This document shows positions 50,897 through 60,113 of a stretch of DNA of 64,000 nt, in pieces. Numbering within the stretch: the first letter of the stretch is position 1; every line of letters begins with the position of its first letter. The stretch spans positions 1 to 64,000 of the forward strand of contig NZ_JAMDGY010000013.1 in the NCBI RefSeq assembly GCF_028656955.1. Direction: 5' to 3'. Origin of the DNA: Pseudomonas fontis (GTDB taxonomy: Bacteria > Pseudomonadota > Gammaproteobacteria > Pseudomonadales > Pseudomonadaceae). Under the pieces are notes generated by a model. It worked only from the letters and a program-made list of their open reading frames with translations. It made no database searches and was not told the DNA's origin. A program made the position numbers and the translations under genes.

Positions 50897-51802
50897 ATGA
50901 ATCTGTCGTTGTACCTGTTGACCGTAGTGATCTGGGGCACCACCTGGATCGCCCTGAAACTGCAATTGGGCGTGGTCGCCATTCCGGTGTCGATTGTCTA
51001 TCGCTTTGCCCTGGCGGCACTGGTGCTGTTTGCCATCCTGCTGATCAGCCGCCGCCTGCAACCGATGAACCGGCGCGGGCATGCGATCTGCCTGGCCCAG
51101 GGCTTGTGCCTGTTCTGCGTGAACTTCATGTGCTTCCTGACGGCCAGCCAGTGGATCCCCAGCGGCCTGATCGCCGTGGTGTTCTCCACCGCCACCTTGT
51201 GGAATGCGCTGAATGCGCGGGTGTTCTTCGGCCAGAAGATCGCGGCCAATGTGCTGGCCGGCGGGGCGTTGGGGCTGGGAGGGCTGGGGCTGTTGTTCTG
51301 GCCGGAGCTGGCGGGCCACACGGCCAGTCGGGAAACCCTGGTCGGGCTGGGCCTGGCCTTGCTGGGTACGCTGTGTTTCTCGGCCGGCAACATGCTCTCC
51401 AGCCTGCAACAGAAGGCCGGGCTGCGGCCGCTGACCACCAATGCCTGGGGCATGTGTTATGGGGCGGGTATGCTCGGGGTCTACTGCCTGTTGAGCGGTA
51501 TCCCGTTCACGATGGAGTGGAACACGCGGTATATCGGCTCGCTGCTGTACCTGGTGATTCCGGGGTCGGTGATCGGCTTCACGGCCTACCTGACCCTGGT
51601 CGGGCGCATGGGGCCGGAGCGCGCAGCGTACTGCACGGTGTTGTTCCCGCTGGTGGCGTTGAACGTGTCGGCCTATGCCGAAGGCTATCAATGGACGCTA
51701 CCGGCCCTGTGCGGGCTGGTGCTGGTGATGCTGGGCAATGTGCTGGTCTTTCGCAAGCCGCGGGAGAAGGTGGCGCTTGGCACTGTGGCCGCGAGAACCT
51801 GA
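50897..51802 (+). CDS. DMT-superfamily (EamA) exporter
   Basis: Ten-helix drug/metabolite transporter of 301 residues with the two EamA halves (residues 1-135 and 150-290) visible as repeated hydrophobic blocks; the start MNLSLYLLTVVIWGTTW is typical. It exports an amino acid, metabolite or drug across the inner membrane. ATG at 50897 is preceded by GAGGAG. Confidence 0.88.
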   Translation: MNLSLYLLTVVIWGTTWIALKLQLGVVAIPVSIVYRFALAALVLFAILLISRRLQPMNRRGHAICLAQGLCLFCVNFMCFLTASQWIPSGLIAVVFSTATLWNALNARVFFGQKIAANVLAGGALGLGGLGLLFWPELAGHTASRETLVGLGLALLGTLCFSAGNMLSSLQQKAGLRPLTTNAWGMCYGAGMLGVYCLLSGIPFTMEWNTRYIGSLLYLVIPGSVIGFTAYLTLVGRMGPERAAYCTVLFPLVALNVSAYAEGYQWTLPALCGLVLVMLGNVLVFRKPREKVALGTVAART

Positions 51803-51805
51803 GGC

Positions 51806-51894
51806 GGCCCTATCGCCGGCAAGGCCGGCTCCCACAGGTTATGTATGGCATCACAGCGACCACTGTGGGAGCCGGCATTGCCGGCGATAGGGCC
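51806..51894. repeat. REP element pair (inverted)
   Basis: Inverted REP units at 51806-51837 and 51862-51894, 4 bp after the exporter stop and 8 bp before the minus-strand reductase stop. Confidence 0.9.
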
Positions 51895-51901
51895 CGAAAG
51901 G

Positions 51902-52873
51902 TTACTTCCAGACCTGCGGGTTCACCAGGTCCTTGGGCCGCTCACCCAGCAAGGCGGCACGCAGGTTATCAATCGCCCGATTGGCCATCGCCTCACGGGT
52001 CTCGGCGGTCGCCGAGCCGACATGCGGCAGGGTCAGCGCATTGCCAAGGGCAAACAACGGCGACTGCGCCAATGGCTCTTTCTCATACACATCCAGCCCG
52101 GCACCGCGAATCGTGCCGTTCTGCAGCGCCTGCACCAACGCAGCCTCATCCACCACCGGCCCGCGCGACACGTTGATCAGAAACGCACTCGGCTTCATCA
52201 GTTGCAGCTCACGGGTGCTGATCAGGTGCGTGGTCTGTGCCCCCAATGGCACCACCAGGCAGACGAAATCGGCTTGCGCCAGCAGTTCGTCGAGGCTGAC
52301 GAATTGCGCCCCCAGCTCCTGCTCCAACGCGGCCTTGCGGCTGTTGCCGCTGTACAGGATCGGCATGTTGAAACCGAACCGCCCACGCCGGGCAATCGCC
52401 GCCCCGATATTGCCCAGGCCGACAATCCCCAGCGTCTTGCCATGCACGTCGCTGCCAAACTGCGCCGGGCCCACGGTGGCCTGCCACTGGCCGGCCTTGG
52501 TCCAGGCATCCAGCTCGGCTACCCGCCGCGCCGCGCCCATGAGCAAGGCAAAGCCCAGGTCAGCGGTGCTTTCGGTGAGTACATCCGGGGTGTTGGTCAG
52601 GGCCAGGCCGCGCTCGTTGAAATAGGCCAGGTCATAGTTGTCGTAACCCACCGACACGCTGGCGACCACTTCAAGCTTGTGGGCGTTTTCCAGCTGCGCC
52701 TTGCCCAGCTTGCGGCCTACACCGATCAACCCGTGGGCCTCGGGCAGCGCTTCGTTGAACTGGGCACTGATGTCGCCGAGCTTGGGGTTCGGCACGATCA
52801 CGTTGAAATCCTGCTGCAAGCGTTCGACCATCGGCGCAGTGATGCGGCTGAAGGCAAGGACGGTCTTTTTCAT
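51902..52873 (-). CDS. D-isomer 2-hydroxyacid dehydrogenase (glyoxylate/2-ketogluconate reductase)
   Basis: NAD(P)-dependent dehydrogenase of 323 residues of the GhrB/TkrA type. The substrate motif is SVGYDNYD near residue 75, the Rossmann motif GIVGLGNIGAAIARRG near residue 149, the catalytic Arg is in NVSRGPVVDE near residue 234, and the His is in LPHVGSATAETR near residue 283. Likely substrates are 2-ketogluconate, glyoxylate or hydroxypyruvate. The operator-like spacer to the next gene is short (73 bp). Confidence 0.88.
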   Translation of the reverse strand: MKKTVLAFSRITAPMVERLQQDFNVIVPNPKLGDISAQFNEALPEAHGLIGVGRKLGKAQLENAHKLEVVASVSVGYDNYDLAYFNERGLALTNTPDVLTESTADLGFALLMGAARRVAELDAWTKAGQWQATVGPAQFGSDVHGKTLGIVGLGNIGAAIARRGRFGFNMPILYSGNSRKAALEQELGAQFVSLDELLAQADFVCLVVPLGAQTTHLISTRELQLMKPSAFLINVSRGPVVDEAALVQALQNGTIRGAGLDVYEKEPLAQSPLFALGNALTLPHVGSATAETREAMANRAIDNLRAALLGERPKDLVNPQVWK

Positions 52874-52946
52874 CGGCAAACTCTCGGCTGACGGTGGAGA
52901 ATGGGTAGCACGCTATCATTCTCCACCGCCCCTGTGCAGCAAGATT

Positions 52947-53894
52947 TCAGTTGGCGATGCGCAGCTCGTGGGTCTTCAGGTCGGCCTCATGGGCGGCGAG
53001 GATTTCCGGCAGGGAGTTGCGCAGGTATTCGACCCAGGTCTTGATCTTGGCATCCAGGTATTGGCGCGACGGGTAGATCGCGTACAGGTTCAGCTCCTGC
53101 AAGCGGTACTCCGGCATCACCCGCACCAGGCTGCCATCGCGCAGGCCGTCGATCGCCGAATAGATCGGCAGTACGCCAACCCCCATGCCACTGCGGATCG
53201 CCGCATTCATGGCATCGGCCGAGTTCACCTGGAACGGCGCCTGGGTGATGTTGACCATTTCCTGGCCTTCCGGGCCGTCGAACAGCCACTTCTCCAACGG
53301 GATCACCGGGCTGACCATGCGCAGGCAGGCATGCTTGAGCAGGTCGGCAGGCTTGTGCGCAACGCCGTGCTGTTTCACGTAGTCGGGCGAGGCACAGACG
53401 ATGCTGTAGGTGATGCCCAGGCGCTGGGAGACGAACCCCGAGTCCGGCAGCTCGCTGGCCAGCACGATGGACACGTCGTAGCCCTCGTCGAGCAGGTCCG
53501 GCACACGGTTGGCCATGGTCAGGTCGAAGGTCACTTCCGGGTGGGTTTCGCGGTAGCGGGCAATCGCGTCAATGACGAAATGCTGGCCGACCCCGGTCAT
53601 CGAATGCACCTTCAACTGCCCGGCCGGGCGCGAATGGGCATCGCTGGCCTCGGCCTCGGCTTCCTCGACATAGGTGAGGATCTGCTCGCAGCGCATCAGG
53701 TAGCGCTTGCCCGCTTCGGTCAGGGCAATGCGCCGCGTGGTGCGGTTGAGCAGGCGGGTTTGCAGGTGAGCTTCAAGGTTGGAAACCGCCCGCGAAACGT
53801 TCGCGGTGGTGGTGTCCAGCTGTACGGCGGCGGCGGTAAAACTGCCGACCTGCGCTACACAGCTGAATGCACGCATGTTTTGCAGAGTGTCCAT
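52947..53894 (-). CDS. LysR-family regulator, probable efflux regulator
   Basis: LysR-type regulator of 315 residues. The helix-turn-helix is at residues 5-62 (MRAFSCVAQVGSFTAAAVQL, TTTANVSRAVSNLE), followed by a conventional effector domain. It is divergent from the efflux operon at 54083 with about 190 bp between the starts, like AaeR and aaeXAB. Aromatic acids are plausible effectors. Confidence 0.85.
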   Translation of the reverse strand: MDTLQNMRAFSCVAQVGSFTAAAVQLDTTTANVSRAVSNLEAHLQTRLLNRTTRRIALTEAGKRYLMRCEQILTYVEEAEAEASDAHSRPAGQLKVHSMTGVGQHFVIDAIARYRETHPEVTFDLTMANRVPDLLDEGYDVSIVLASELPDSGFVSQRLGITYSIVCASPDYVKQHGVAHKPADLLKHACLRMVSPVIPLEKWLFDGPEGQEMVNITQAPFQVNSADAMNAAIRSGMGVGVLPIYSAIDGLRDGSLVRVMPEYRLQELNLYAIYPSRQYLDAKIKTWVEYLRNSLPEILAAHEADLKTHELRIAN

Positions 53895-54082
53895 GGGGCG
53901 CTCTCAAAGAAGACGACAGAATTGTGACATGAAGTTACCTGGGGGTCTTCCAGACTAAAGCCGGATTATCGCCGTTTTCGTAACAAAGATTCGCAGTAAT
54001 ACACTCTTATCGCCAGTGCGGCCGCCCCCTAGAATTGCCTTCTCCAAGCGTCATCCACCTTCTTAGTCGGGAATTTGCAGCT

Positions 54083-55609
54083 GTGCCGCGTCGCATCATC
54101 AGAGCGCTCAATGCGCTCAGCGTCTGTGCCTTTAGCGTGACCTTGAGCGGCTGTATCGGAACTTGGGGCATTGCCCCGCAAAGCAAGACGTTGCACGCCA
54201 ATACCCTGACCACCGACGCGGCGATCCGCGAGGCTGCCGCTGACGCCCACTGGCCCGACCAGCAGTGGTGGCATGCCTATGGCGACCCGCAACTGGACCG
54301 CTGGATTGCCCTGGCGGTCAAGGATAGCCCGAGCATGGCCATGGCCGCTGCGCGGGTGCGCGAAGCCAGGTCGATGGCTGGCGTAGTGGAGTCCGCGGAG
54401 CAACTGCAGGTCAACGGCGAGGCCACGCTCAAGCGGCACAACTGGCCTGAAGACCAGTTCTATGGCCCCGGTGCGCTGTCGGGCACCAATACCTGGGACA
54501 ACAACGCGGCCCTGGGCTTCAGCTATGCACTGGACCTCTGGGGTCGCGAGCGCAATGCCAGCGAGCAGGCCGTGGACCGTGCGCACATGAGCGTGGCCCA
54601 GGCCCGCCAGGCCCAGCTCGAATTGCACAACAACATTGTCAAGGTCTACATCCAGTTGTCGTTGCACTTCGCCCAGCGCGACATCGTCAAGGCCGAACTC
54701 GAACAGCAGGAGCAGATCCTCGCCCTGGCCGAACGCCGGCTGGCAGGCGGTATCGGCACCCATTTCGAAGTCAGCCAGGCGCAGACCCCGCTGCCGGAAA
54801 CCCACCGCCAGCTCGACGCCATGAATGAAGCAATCGCCCTGGCGCGCAACCAGCTGGCAGCTTTAGCCGGCAAAGGGCCGGGGGAGGGTGCGCAACTGCT
54901 GCGCCCGAGCCTGTCGCTCAATGCCGCGCTCAAGCTGCCATCGGCCTTGCCGGCCGAACTGGTCGGCCAGCGCCCGGACGTGGTCGCCAGCCGCTGGCAG
55001 GTGGCCGCGCAGGCCCGGGGTATCGATGTCGCGCATGCCGGCTTCTTTCCCAACGTCGACTTGATCGGCGGCCTGGGCTTCATGGCTACCGGTGGCGGCC
55101 CGCTGGAGTTTCTGACCGGGCGCAAGTTCAACTACAACCTCGGCCCGGCCATCAGCCTGCCGATCTTCGACGGCGGTCGCCTGCGCTCGGAGCTGGGCGT
55201 GGCCTCGGCTGGCTACGACATCGCCGTGGCGCACTACAACCAGACCGTGGTCGAGGCGCTCAAGGGTATCTCCGACCAGTTGATCCGCCGCGAGTCGATG
55301 AACGAGCAGCAGCACTTCGCTGCCGAGTCGGTGGCCTCGGCGCAGAAGACCTACGACATCGCGATGATCGCCTTCCAGCGTGGCCTGACCGACTACCTCA
55401 ATGTGCTCAATGCGCAGACCCTGTTGTTCCGCCAGCAGCAGATCCAGCAGCAGGTCCAGGCTGCGCGCCTGAGCGCCCATGCCGAGTTGGTGACGGCGTT
55501 GGGTGGCGGCCTGGGTGCCGGCAACGATGTGCCGAAGGCCGACACCGAGGCCGCGCCGAAAACCCCGGGCAGCCTGGCCATTTTCGATAAAGCGGGCAGC
55601 GCACAATGA
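54083..55609 (+). CDS. Outer-membrane efflux lipoprotein (NodT/OprM-like)
   Basis: Outer-membrane factor of 508 residues, with a lipobox LSGC ending at residue 24. Two TolC-type domains follow; WWHAYGDPQLDRWI near residue 58 and DLWGRERNASEQAVDRAH near residue 150 are typical. It makes the outer channel for the pump. The start is uncertain: GTG at 54083 gives the best lipoprotein signal, TTG at 54035 is a longer option. Overlaps the next gene by ATGA. Confidence 0.82.
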   Translation: MPRRIIRALNALSVCAFSVTLSGCIGTWGIAPQSKTLHANTLTTDAAIREAAADAHWPDQQWWHAYGDPQLDRWIALAVKDSPSMAMAAARVREARSMAGVVESAEQLQVNGEATLKRHNWPEDQFYGPGALSGTNTWDNNAALGFSYALDLWGRERNASEQAVDRAHMSVAQARQAQLELHNNIVKVYIQLSLHFAQRDIVKAELEQQEQILALAERRLAGGIGTHFEVSQAQTPLPETHRQLDAMNEAIALARNQLAALAGKGPGEGAQLLRPSLSLNAALKLPSALPAELVGQRPDVVASRWQVAAQARGIDVAHAGFFPNVDLIGGLGFMATGGGPLEFLTGRKFNYNLGPAISLPIFDGGRLRSELGVASAGYDIAVAHYNQTVVEALKGISDQLIRRESMNEQQHFAAESVASAQKTYDIAMIAFQRGLTDYLNVLNAQTLLFRQQQIQQQVQAARLSAHAELVTALGGGLGAGNDVPKADTEAAPKTPGSLAIFDKAGSAQ

Positions 55610-57792
55610 GTGCCGCGACCCTGCCGTTGCGTTGGCTGGCCTCCCTTGAATGGCGCCGTGGATTCTTTGCCTGGGCGCGGACCGACGGGGTGACCTGGGT
55701 CTACATCTTCAAGGTGCTGACCGCCGCGTTCATCACCCTGTGGCTGGCCATGCGCCTGGAGTTGCCGCAGCCGCGCACGGCGATGATCACCGTGTTCATC
55801 GTCATGCAGCCGCAAAGCGGGCATGTCTTCGCCAAGAGTTTCTGGCGGCTGCTGGGGACCTTGACCGGCTCCTCGGTGATGGTCGCGCTGATCGCCATCT
55901 TCCCGCACAACACCGAGCTGTTCCTGCCCAGCCTGGCCCTTTGGGTCGGGCTGTGTTCGGCGGGCGCGATGCGCTACCGGACCTTCCGCGCCTACGGCTT
56001 CGTGCTGGCCGGCTATACCGCCGCGATGGTCGGCCTGCCGGCCTTGCAGCACCCGGACGGGGCGTTCATGGCGGCGGTCTGGCGGGTGCTGGAAATCTCC
56101 CTGGGGATTCTCGTGTCGACCCTGGTCAGCGCCGCGATCCTGCCGCAGTCGGCCAGTGCCTCGATGCGCAACGCGCTGTACCAGCGCTTTGGCGTGTTCG
56201 CCAGTTTTGTCACCGAGGGCCTGCGTGGCGACAGCCAGCGCGACCGCTTCGAAAGCAGCAACGTGCGCTTCATTGCCGAAGCGGTAGGCCTGGAAGGCCT
56301 GCGCAACGTAACGGCCTTCGAAGACCCGCACATGCGTCGGCGCAATGGCCGGCTGGGGCGCATGAACAGCGAGTTCATGGCCATCACCACGCGCTTCAAC
56401 GCCCTGCATCAATTGCTCGAACGCTTGCGCTCACGTGGCCCGTTGCAAATCGTCACGGCCATCGAGCCGGGCTTGAACGCGCTGGCTGAACTGCTCGATG
56501 GCTATGCCGGCCGCGCCCTGACCGATGCCGACGCCGCGCGTCTTGCCGGGCAATTGGCGGCCTACAAGGAAGACCTGCCGGAGCGTGTGCGCAGCTTGCG
56601 CGCGGCCTATGTCGAAAGCGGCCCGAGCGAGGCCGACCTGCTGGACTTCCACACGGCCTACGAGCTGCTCTACCGCTTCGTCGACGACATGCACAACTAC
56701 GCGCAGACCCACGCTTCGCTGGCCGAGCACAGCCACGCCCGCGAGCAGTGGGACGAGCCCTATGTGGCCCAGACCAACTGGATGGTGTCGCTGGCGGCGG
56801 GCTTGCGCGCCTCGCTCATTCTGCTGGTGCTGGGCAGCTTCTGGCTGGCCACGGCCTGGCCCAGCGGGGCGATCATGACCCTGATCGCAGCGGCCACCGT
56901 GGGCTTGTCGGCGGCCACGCCGAACCCCAAGCGCATGTCCTTCCAGATGGCCTGCGGAACCTTGCTCGGCGCGCTGATCGGCTTCTTCGAAACCTTCTTC
57001 GTGTTCCCCTGGATCGACGGTTTCCCGCTGCTGTGCCTGGTGCTGGCGCCGGTGTTCGTGCTGGGTGCATTCCTCGCCTCGCGCCCGGCCTATGCCGGTT
57101 ATGGGCTGGGCTTGCTGATCTTCTTCTCGACCGGCTCGGTGCCGGACAACCTGACGATCTACAACCCCTACAGCTTCATCAACGACTACATCGCCATGGT
57201 CATCGGCATGCTGGTGTGCGCGGCGGCCGGCGCGATCATCCTGCCGCCGAACAGCCGCTGGTTGTGGAGCCGGCTGGAGGAAGACCTGCGTGGCCAGGTG
57301 CTGTTCGCCTTGAGTGGCAAGTTGCGCGGGCTGGGCTCGGCGTTCGAAAGCCGGACCCGCGACCTGCTGCACCAGGCCTATGGCCTGGCGGTCGGCCAAC
57401 CGCAGGTGCAGAGCACCTTGCTGCGCTGGATGTTCGTGGTGCTGGAAGTCGGTCACGCAATCATCGAGCTGCGCCGCGAGCAGGCGATTTTGCCGGTGCA
57501 CCCGTGCTACGCCGAATCGCAGCCCTGGCGCCAGGCGATCCGGGTCATGGGGCGGGCGCTGGCGCGGCTGTTCCTGCAGCCCTCGGCGAGCAACCACGAG
57601 CGCGCGCTGGTGGCGGTAGACCATGCCATCAGCCGTGTGCAGGCCACCGATGAACCCTTCGCCCGGCACTTCGACACCTCGGCCTTGCGCCGGGTGCAGA
57701 GCTACCTGCATTTCATTCGTACTTCGCTGCTAGACCCGCAATCGCCGCTGGCCGCACTGGCGCCCGCGCAAGGACCGACCCATGCCCCGTGA
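55606..57792 (+). CDS. FUSC-family aromatic acid exporter (AaeB-like)
   Basis: A 728-residue inner-membrane protein of the FUSC/AaeB family with two sets of hydrophobic helices (residues 30-185 and 395-545) separated by a soluble segment. Members export hydroxybenzoic and other aromatic carboxylic acids. It sits between the outer-membrane factor and the DUF1656/HlyD genes in the same operon. The next gene overlaps by 11 bp. Confidence 0.88.
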   Translation: MSAATLPLRWLASLEWRRGFFAWARTDGVTWVYIFKVLTAAFITLWLAMRLELPQPRTAMITVFIVMQPQSGHVFAKSFWRLLGTLTGSSVMVALIAIFPHNTELFLPSLALWVGLCSAGAMRYRTFRAYGFVLAGYTAAMVGLPALQHPDGAFMAAVWRVLEISLGILVSTLVSAAILPQSASASMRNALYQRFGVFASFVTEGLRGDSQRDRFESSNVRFIAEAVGLEGLRNVTAFEDPHMRRRNGRLGRMNSEFMAITTRFNALHQLLERLRSRGPLQIVTAIEPGLNALAELLDGYAGRALTDADAARLAGQLAAYKEDLPERVRSLRAAYVESGPSEADLLDFHTAYELLYRFVDDMHNYAQTHASLAEHSHAREQWDEPYVAQTNWMVSLAAGLRASLILLVLGSFWLATAWPSGAIMTLIAAATVGLSAATPNPKRMSFQMACGTLLGALIGFFETFFVFPWIDGFPLLCLVLAPVFVLGAFLASRPAYAGYGLGLLIFFSTGSVPDNLTIYNPYSFINDYIAMVIGMLVCAAAGAIILPPNSRWLWSRLEEDLRGQVLFALSGKLRGLGSAFESRTRDLLHQAYGLAVGQPQVQSTLLRWMFVVLEVGHAIIELRREQAILPVHPCYAESQPWRQAIRVMGRALARLFLQPSASNHERALVAVDHAISRVQATDEPFARHFDTSALRRVQSYLHFIRTSLLDPQSPLAALAPAQGPTHAP

Positions 57793-57982
57793 AATCGCCT
57801 TCCATGGCGTGTACATGCCGACCATGACCCTGATGTTCCTGTTTGCCGCAGGGCTCGCCTGGGGGCTGGACCGGTTTATCGCCGGGTTCGACGGCTACCG
57901 CTTTTTCTGGCACCCGGCCTTGTTGCGCCTGTGCCTGTTCATCTGCCTGTTTGGCGCGATGGCGCTGACTGTTTACCGTTGA
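57782..57982 (+). CDS. DUF1656 (AaeX-like) small membrane protein
   Basis: A 66-residue protein with two hydrophobic segments (near 12-29 and 40-60), family DUF1656, the AaeX-type partner of AaeB/AaeA pumps. The conserved opening is EIAFHGVYMPTM. It begins inside the end of the FUSC gene and ends 11 bp before the HlyD gene. Confidence 0.85.
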   Translation: MPREIAFHGVYMPTMTLMFLFAAGLAWGLDRFIAGFDGYRFFWHPALLRLCLFICLFGAMALTVYR

Positions 57983-57993
57983 GAGCGAAGTTG

Positions 57994-58848
57994 ATGAAAA
58001 AGTTTTTCAGCCTGCTTGCCACCTTGCTCGTGCTGGCTGCTGCCGTGGTGATCGGCCGGCAGCTCTGGGTGCACTACATGAACACGCCGTGGACCCGCGA
58101 TGGCCGCGTGCGCGCCGATATCATCAACGTTGCCGCGGATGTACCGGGGTATGTGGTGGACGTGCCGGTGCGCGACAACCAGTTGGTGAAGAAGGGCGAT
58201 GTGCTGATGCAGATCGACCCGGAGCACTACGAGGTGGCAGTGAAGCAGGCGCAGGCAATGGTTGCCTCGCGCAAGGCCACCTGGGAGATGCGCAAGGTCA
58301 ATGCGCACCGGCGTGCCGACATGGACAACCTGGTGATCTCGCGGGAGAACCGCGATGATGCCAGCAACATCGCCACTGCCGCCCAGGCCGACTACCAGCA
58401 GGCGCTGGCGCAGCTGGCGGCGGCAGAGCTGGACCTCAAGCGCACGCGAATTCTGGCAACGGTCGATGGCTATGTGACCAACCTGAATGTGCACCGGGGT
58501 GACTATGCGCGCACCGGTGAAGCGAAGATGGCGGTGGTCGACAAGGACTCGTTCTGGGTCTACGGGTTCTTCGAGGAAACCAAGCTGCCGCATGTGCGGG
58601 TGGGTGACAAGGCAGACCTGCAGATGATGAGCGGTGAAGTGCTCAAGGGGCATGTGGAGAGTATTTCGCGGGGCATCTATGACCGTGACAACCCAGAGAG
58701 CCGCGAGCTGATCGCCGATGTGAACCCGACCTTCAACTGGGTGAGACTGGCGCAGCGGGTGCCGGTGCGGATTCACATCGACGAGGTGCCGCAAGGCTAC
58801 CTGCTGGCGGCGGGTACGACCTGTACCGTGGTGGTGAAACCGCAGTAA
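57994..58848 (+). CDS. HlyD-family periplasmic adaptor (AaeA-like)
   Basis: Membrane fusion protein of 284 residues. One N-terminal membrane anchor (6-24), a lipoyl/barrel-sandwich domain (NVAADVPGYVVDVPVRDNQLVKKGDVLMQID, near residues 47-77), an alpha hairpin (80-145) and a C-terminal beta barrel. It links the FUSC exporter to the outer-membrane lipoprotein. Last gene of the operon. Confidence 0.9.
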   Translation: MKKFFSLLATLLVLAAAVVIGRQLWVHYMNTPWTRDGRVRADIINVAADVPGYVVDVPVRDNQLVKKGDVLMQIDPEHYEVAVKQAQAMVASRKATWEMRKVNAHRRADMDNLVISRENRDDASNIATAAQADYQQALAQLAAAELDLKRTRILATVDGYVTNLNVHRGDYARTGEAKMAVVDKDSFWVYGFFEETKLPHVRVGDKADLQMMSGEVLKGHVESISRGIYDRDNPESRELIADVNPTFNWVRLAQRVPVRIHIDEVPQGYLLAAGTTCTVVVKPQ

Positions 58849-58853
58849 TTCAG

Positions 58854-58881
58854 TGCAGGCGCCGGCACGGCCGGCTCCTGC
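58854..58881 (+). terminator. Hairpin after the efflux operon
   Basis: TGCAGG at 58854 pairs with CCTGCA ending at 58881, with an inner GCCGGC/GCCGGC stem, then AAAAATATG. It resembles a single eroded REP unit and could end the operon. Confidence 0.4.
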
Positions 58882-59046
58882 AAAAATATGGATTTACTCT
58901 TTTGCACATATCCATCCAAATGAATGCGCTAAGGTAACGAAGCTGTGGCGTGGGACGGTTTTACTCTCTCTGCCAAACCGCTGCGCTACGGGTAAGCTGC
59001 ACGGACCACAGCCGACCCTCTGGACCCGTTGAATGGATGCTCGCTC

Positions 59047-59955
59047 ATGCAATTCCCGGATATGAATCTTCTGGTGGCGCTGGACGCATTGCTCGACGAA
59101 GGCAGCGTTGTCGGCGCCGCCCGCCGCATGAACCTCAGCCCCGCCGCCATGAGCCGCACACTGACCCGCATTCGCCAGGCCGTCGGCGATCCGATCCTGG
59201 TTCGCGCCGGCCGTGGCCTGGTCCCCACACCCAAGGCCATCGCCCTGCGCAGCCAGGTTCGCCAGGTAGTTGAACAGGCCAACCAGCTGTTCACGGCCAA
59301 TGACGATCTCGACCTGACAACCTTGGAACGCACCTTCAACGTGCGCGCCAACGATGTGTTCATCACCCCTTATTGCCCACCATTGTTCGAGGCCATGCGC
59401 CAGCAGGCACCGCGCACCGTGCTGCGCCTGATGCCGGAGGCTGAGGACGACGAGGATGACGCTCTGCGCGATGGCCGCCTGGACCTGTACGTCGGGGCCA
59501 CTCGCGACCTCGGTCCGGAAATCAAGGTGCAAGGGCTGTTTTCCACCTCGTTCGTGTGCCTGGCGCGCAACGATCACCCGATATTCGATGACGAAATCAC
59601 CCCCGAGCGCTTTGCCAGCTTCGAGCAGATCAGCGTTTCGCGCCGTGGCCGGGCGCGTGGCCCGATTGATGACGCACTCGCTGCACAGGCTTTGCAGCGA
59701 CGCGTGGCGCTGATCACACCGAGCGTTCACTGCGCCATGTTCGCGCTGCTCGATGGCAGCTTGTTGCTGCCGCTGCCGGAGCACATGCAGTCGTGTGTTG
59801 CGCGCTTGGGGCTGCCGTTGCGCTCGTTCCGTATCCCCTTTGCCTTGGAGCCGGTGAAGGTCATGCAAGCCTGGCACGCACGCGTCGACAATGATCCGGC
59901 CCACCGCTGGTTGCGCCAGATCCTCAAGGCCTGCTGCAGCCGACACCAAATTTGA
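59047..59955 (+). CDS. LysR-family regulator
   Basis: LysR-type regulator of 302 residues with a NodD-like helix-turn-helix (MNLLVALDALLDEGSVVGAARRMNLSPAAMSRTL, residues 6-40). The ATG at 59047 starts at the family position; a TTG at 59029 is possible. It precedes an SDR gene in the same direction by 158 bp, and regulation of that gene is a guess. Confidence 0.85.
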   Translation: MQFPDMNLLVALDALLDEGSVVGAARRMNLSPAAMSRTLTRIRQAVGDPILVRAGRGLVPTPKAIALRSQVRQVVEQANQLFTANDDLDLTTLERTFNVRANDVFITPYCPPLFEAMRQQAPRTVLRLMPEAEDDEDDALRDGRLDLYVGATRDLGPEIKVQGLFSTSFVCLARNDHPIFDDEITPERFASFEQISVSRRGRARGPIDDALAAQALQRRVALITPSVHCAMFALLDGSLLLPLPEHMQSCVARLGLPLRSFRIPFALEPVKVMQAWHARVDNDPAHRWLRQILKACCSRHQI

Positions 59956-59993
59956 CGGTTTTTTTACAGCTGCACCGGGTGCACTGATTGGCG

Positions 59994-60007
59994 ACTGACT
60001 CGTCAGT
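59994..60007. promoter_or_regulatory. Palindrome ACTGACTCGTCAGT, possible operator
   Basis: A perfect 6-2-6 palindrome 107 bp upstream of the SDR start. The core CTGACTCGTCAG is the same as at 18369-18380, more than 41 kb away. Confidence 0.4.
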
Positions 60008-60113
60008 TCAAGTCAATGGCTGGCGTTCACGGACGCGCCAGCTACGCTCGACACAGCCAGTGCTGGAACGCCGGTTTGGGTAGTTTGACTTTCATCCATA
60101 GAAGGACGCGGGC

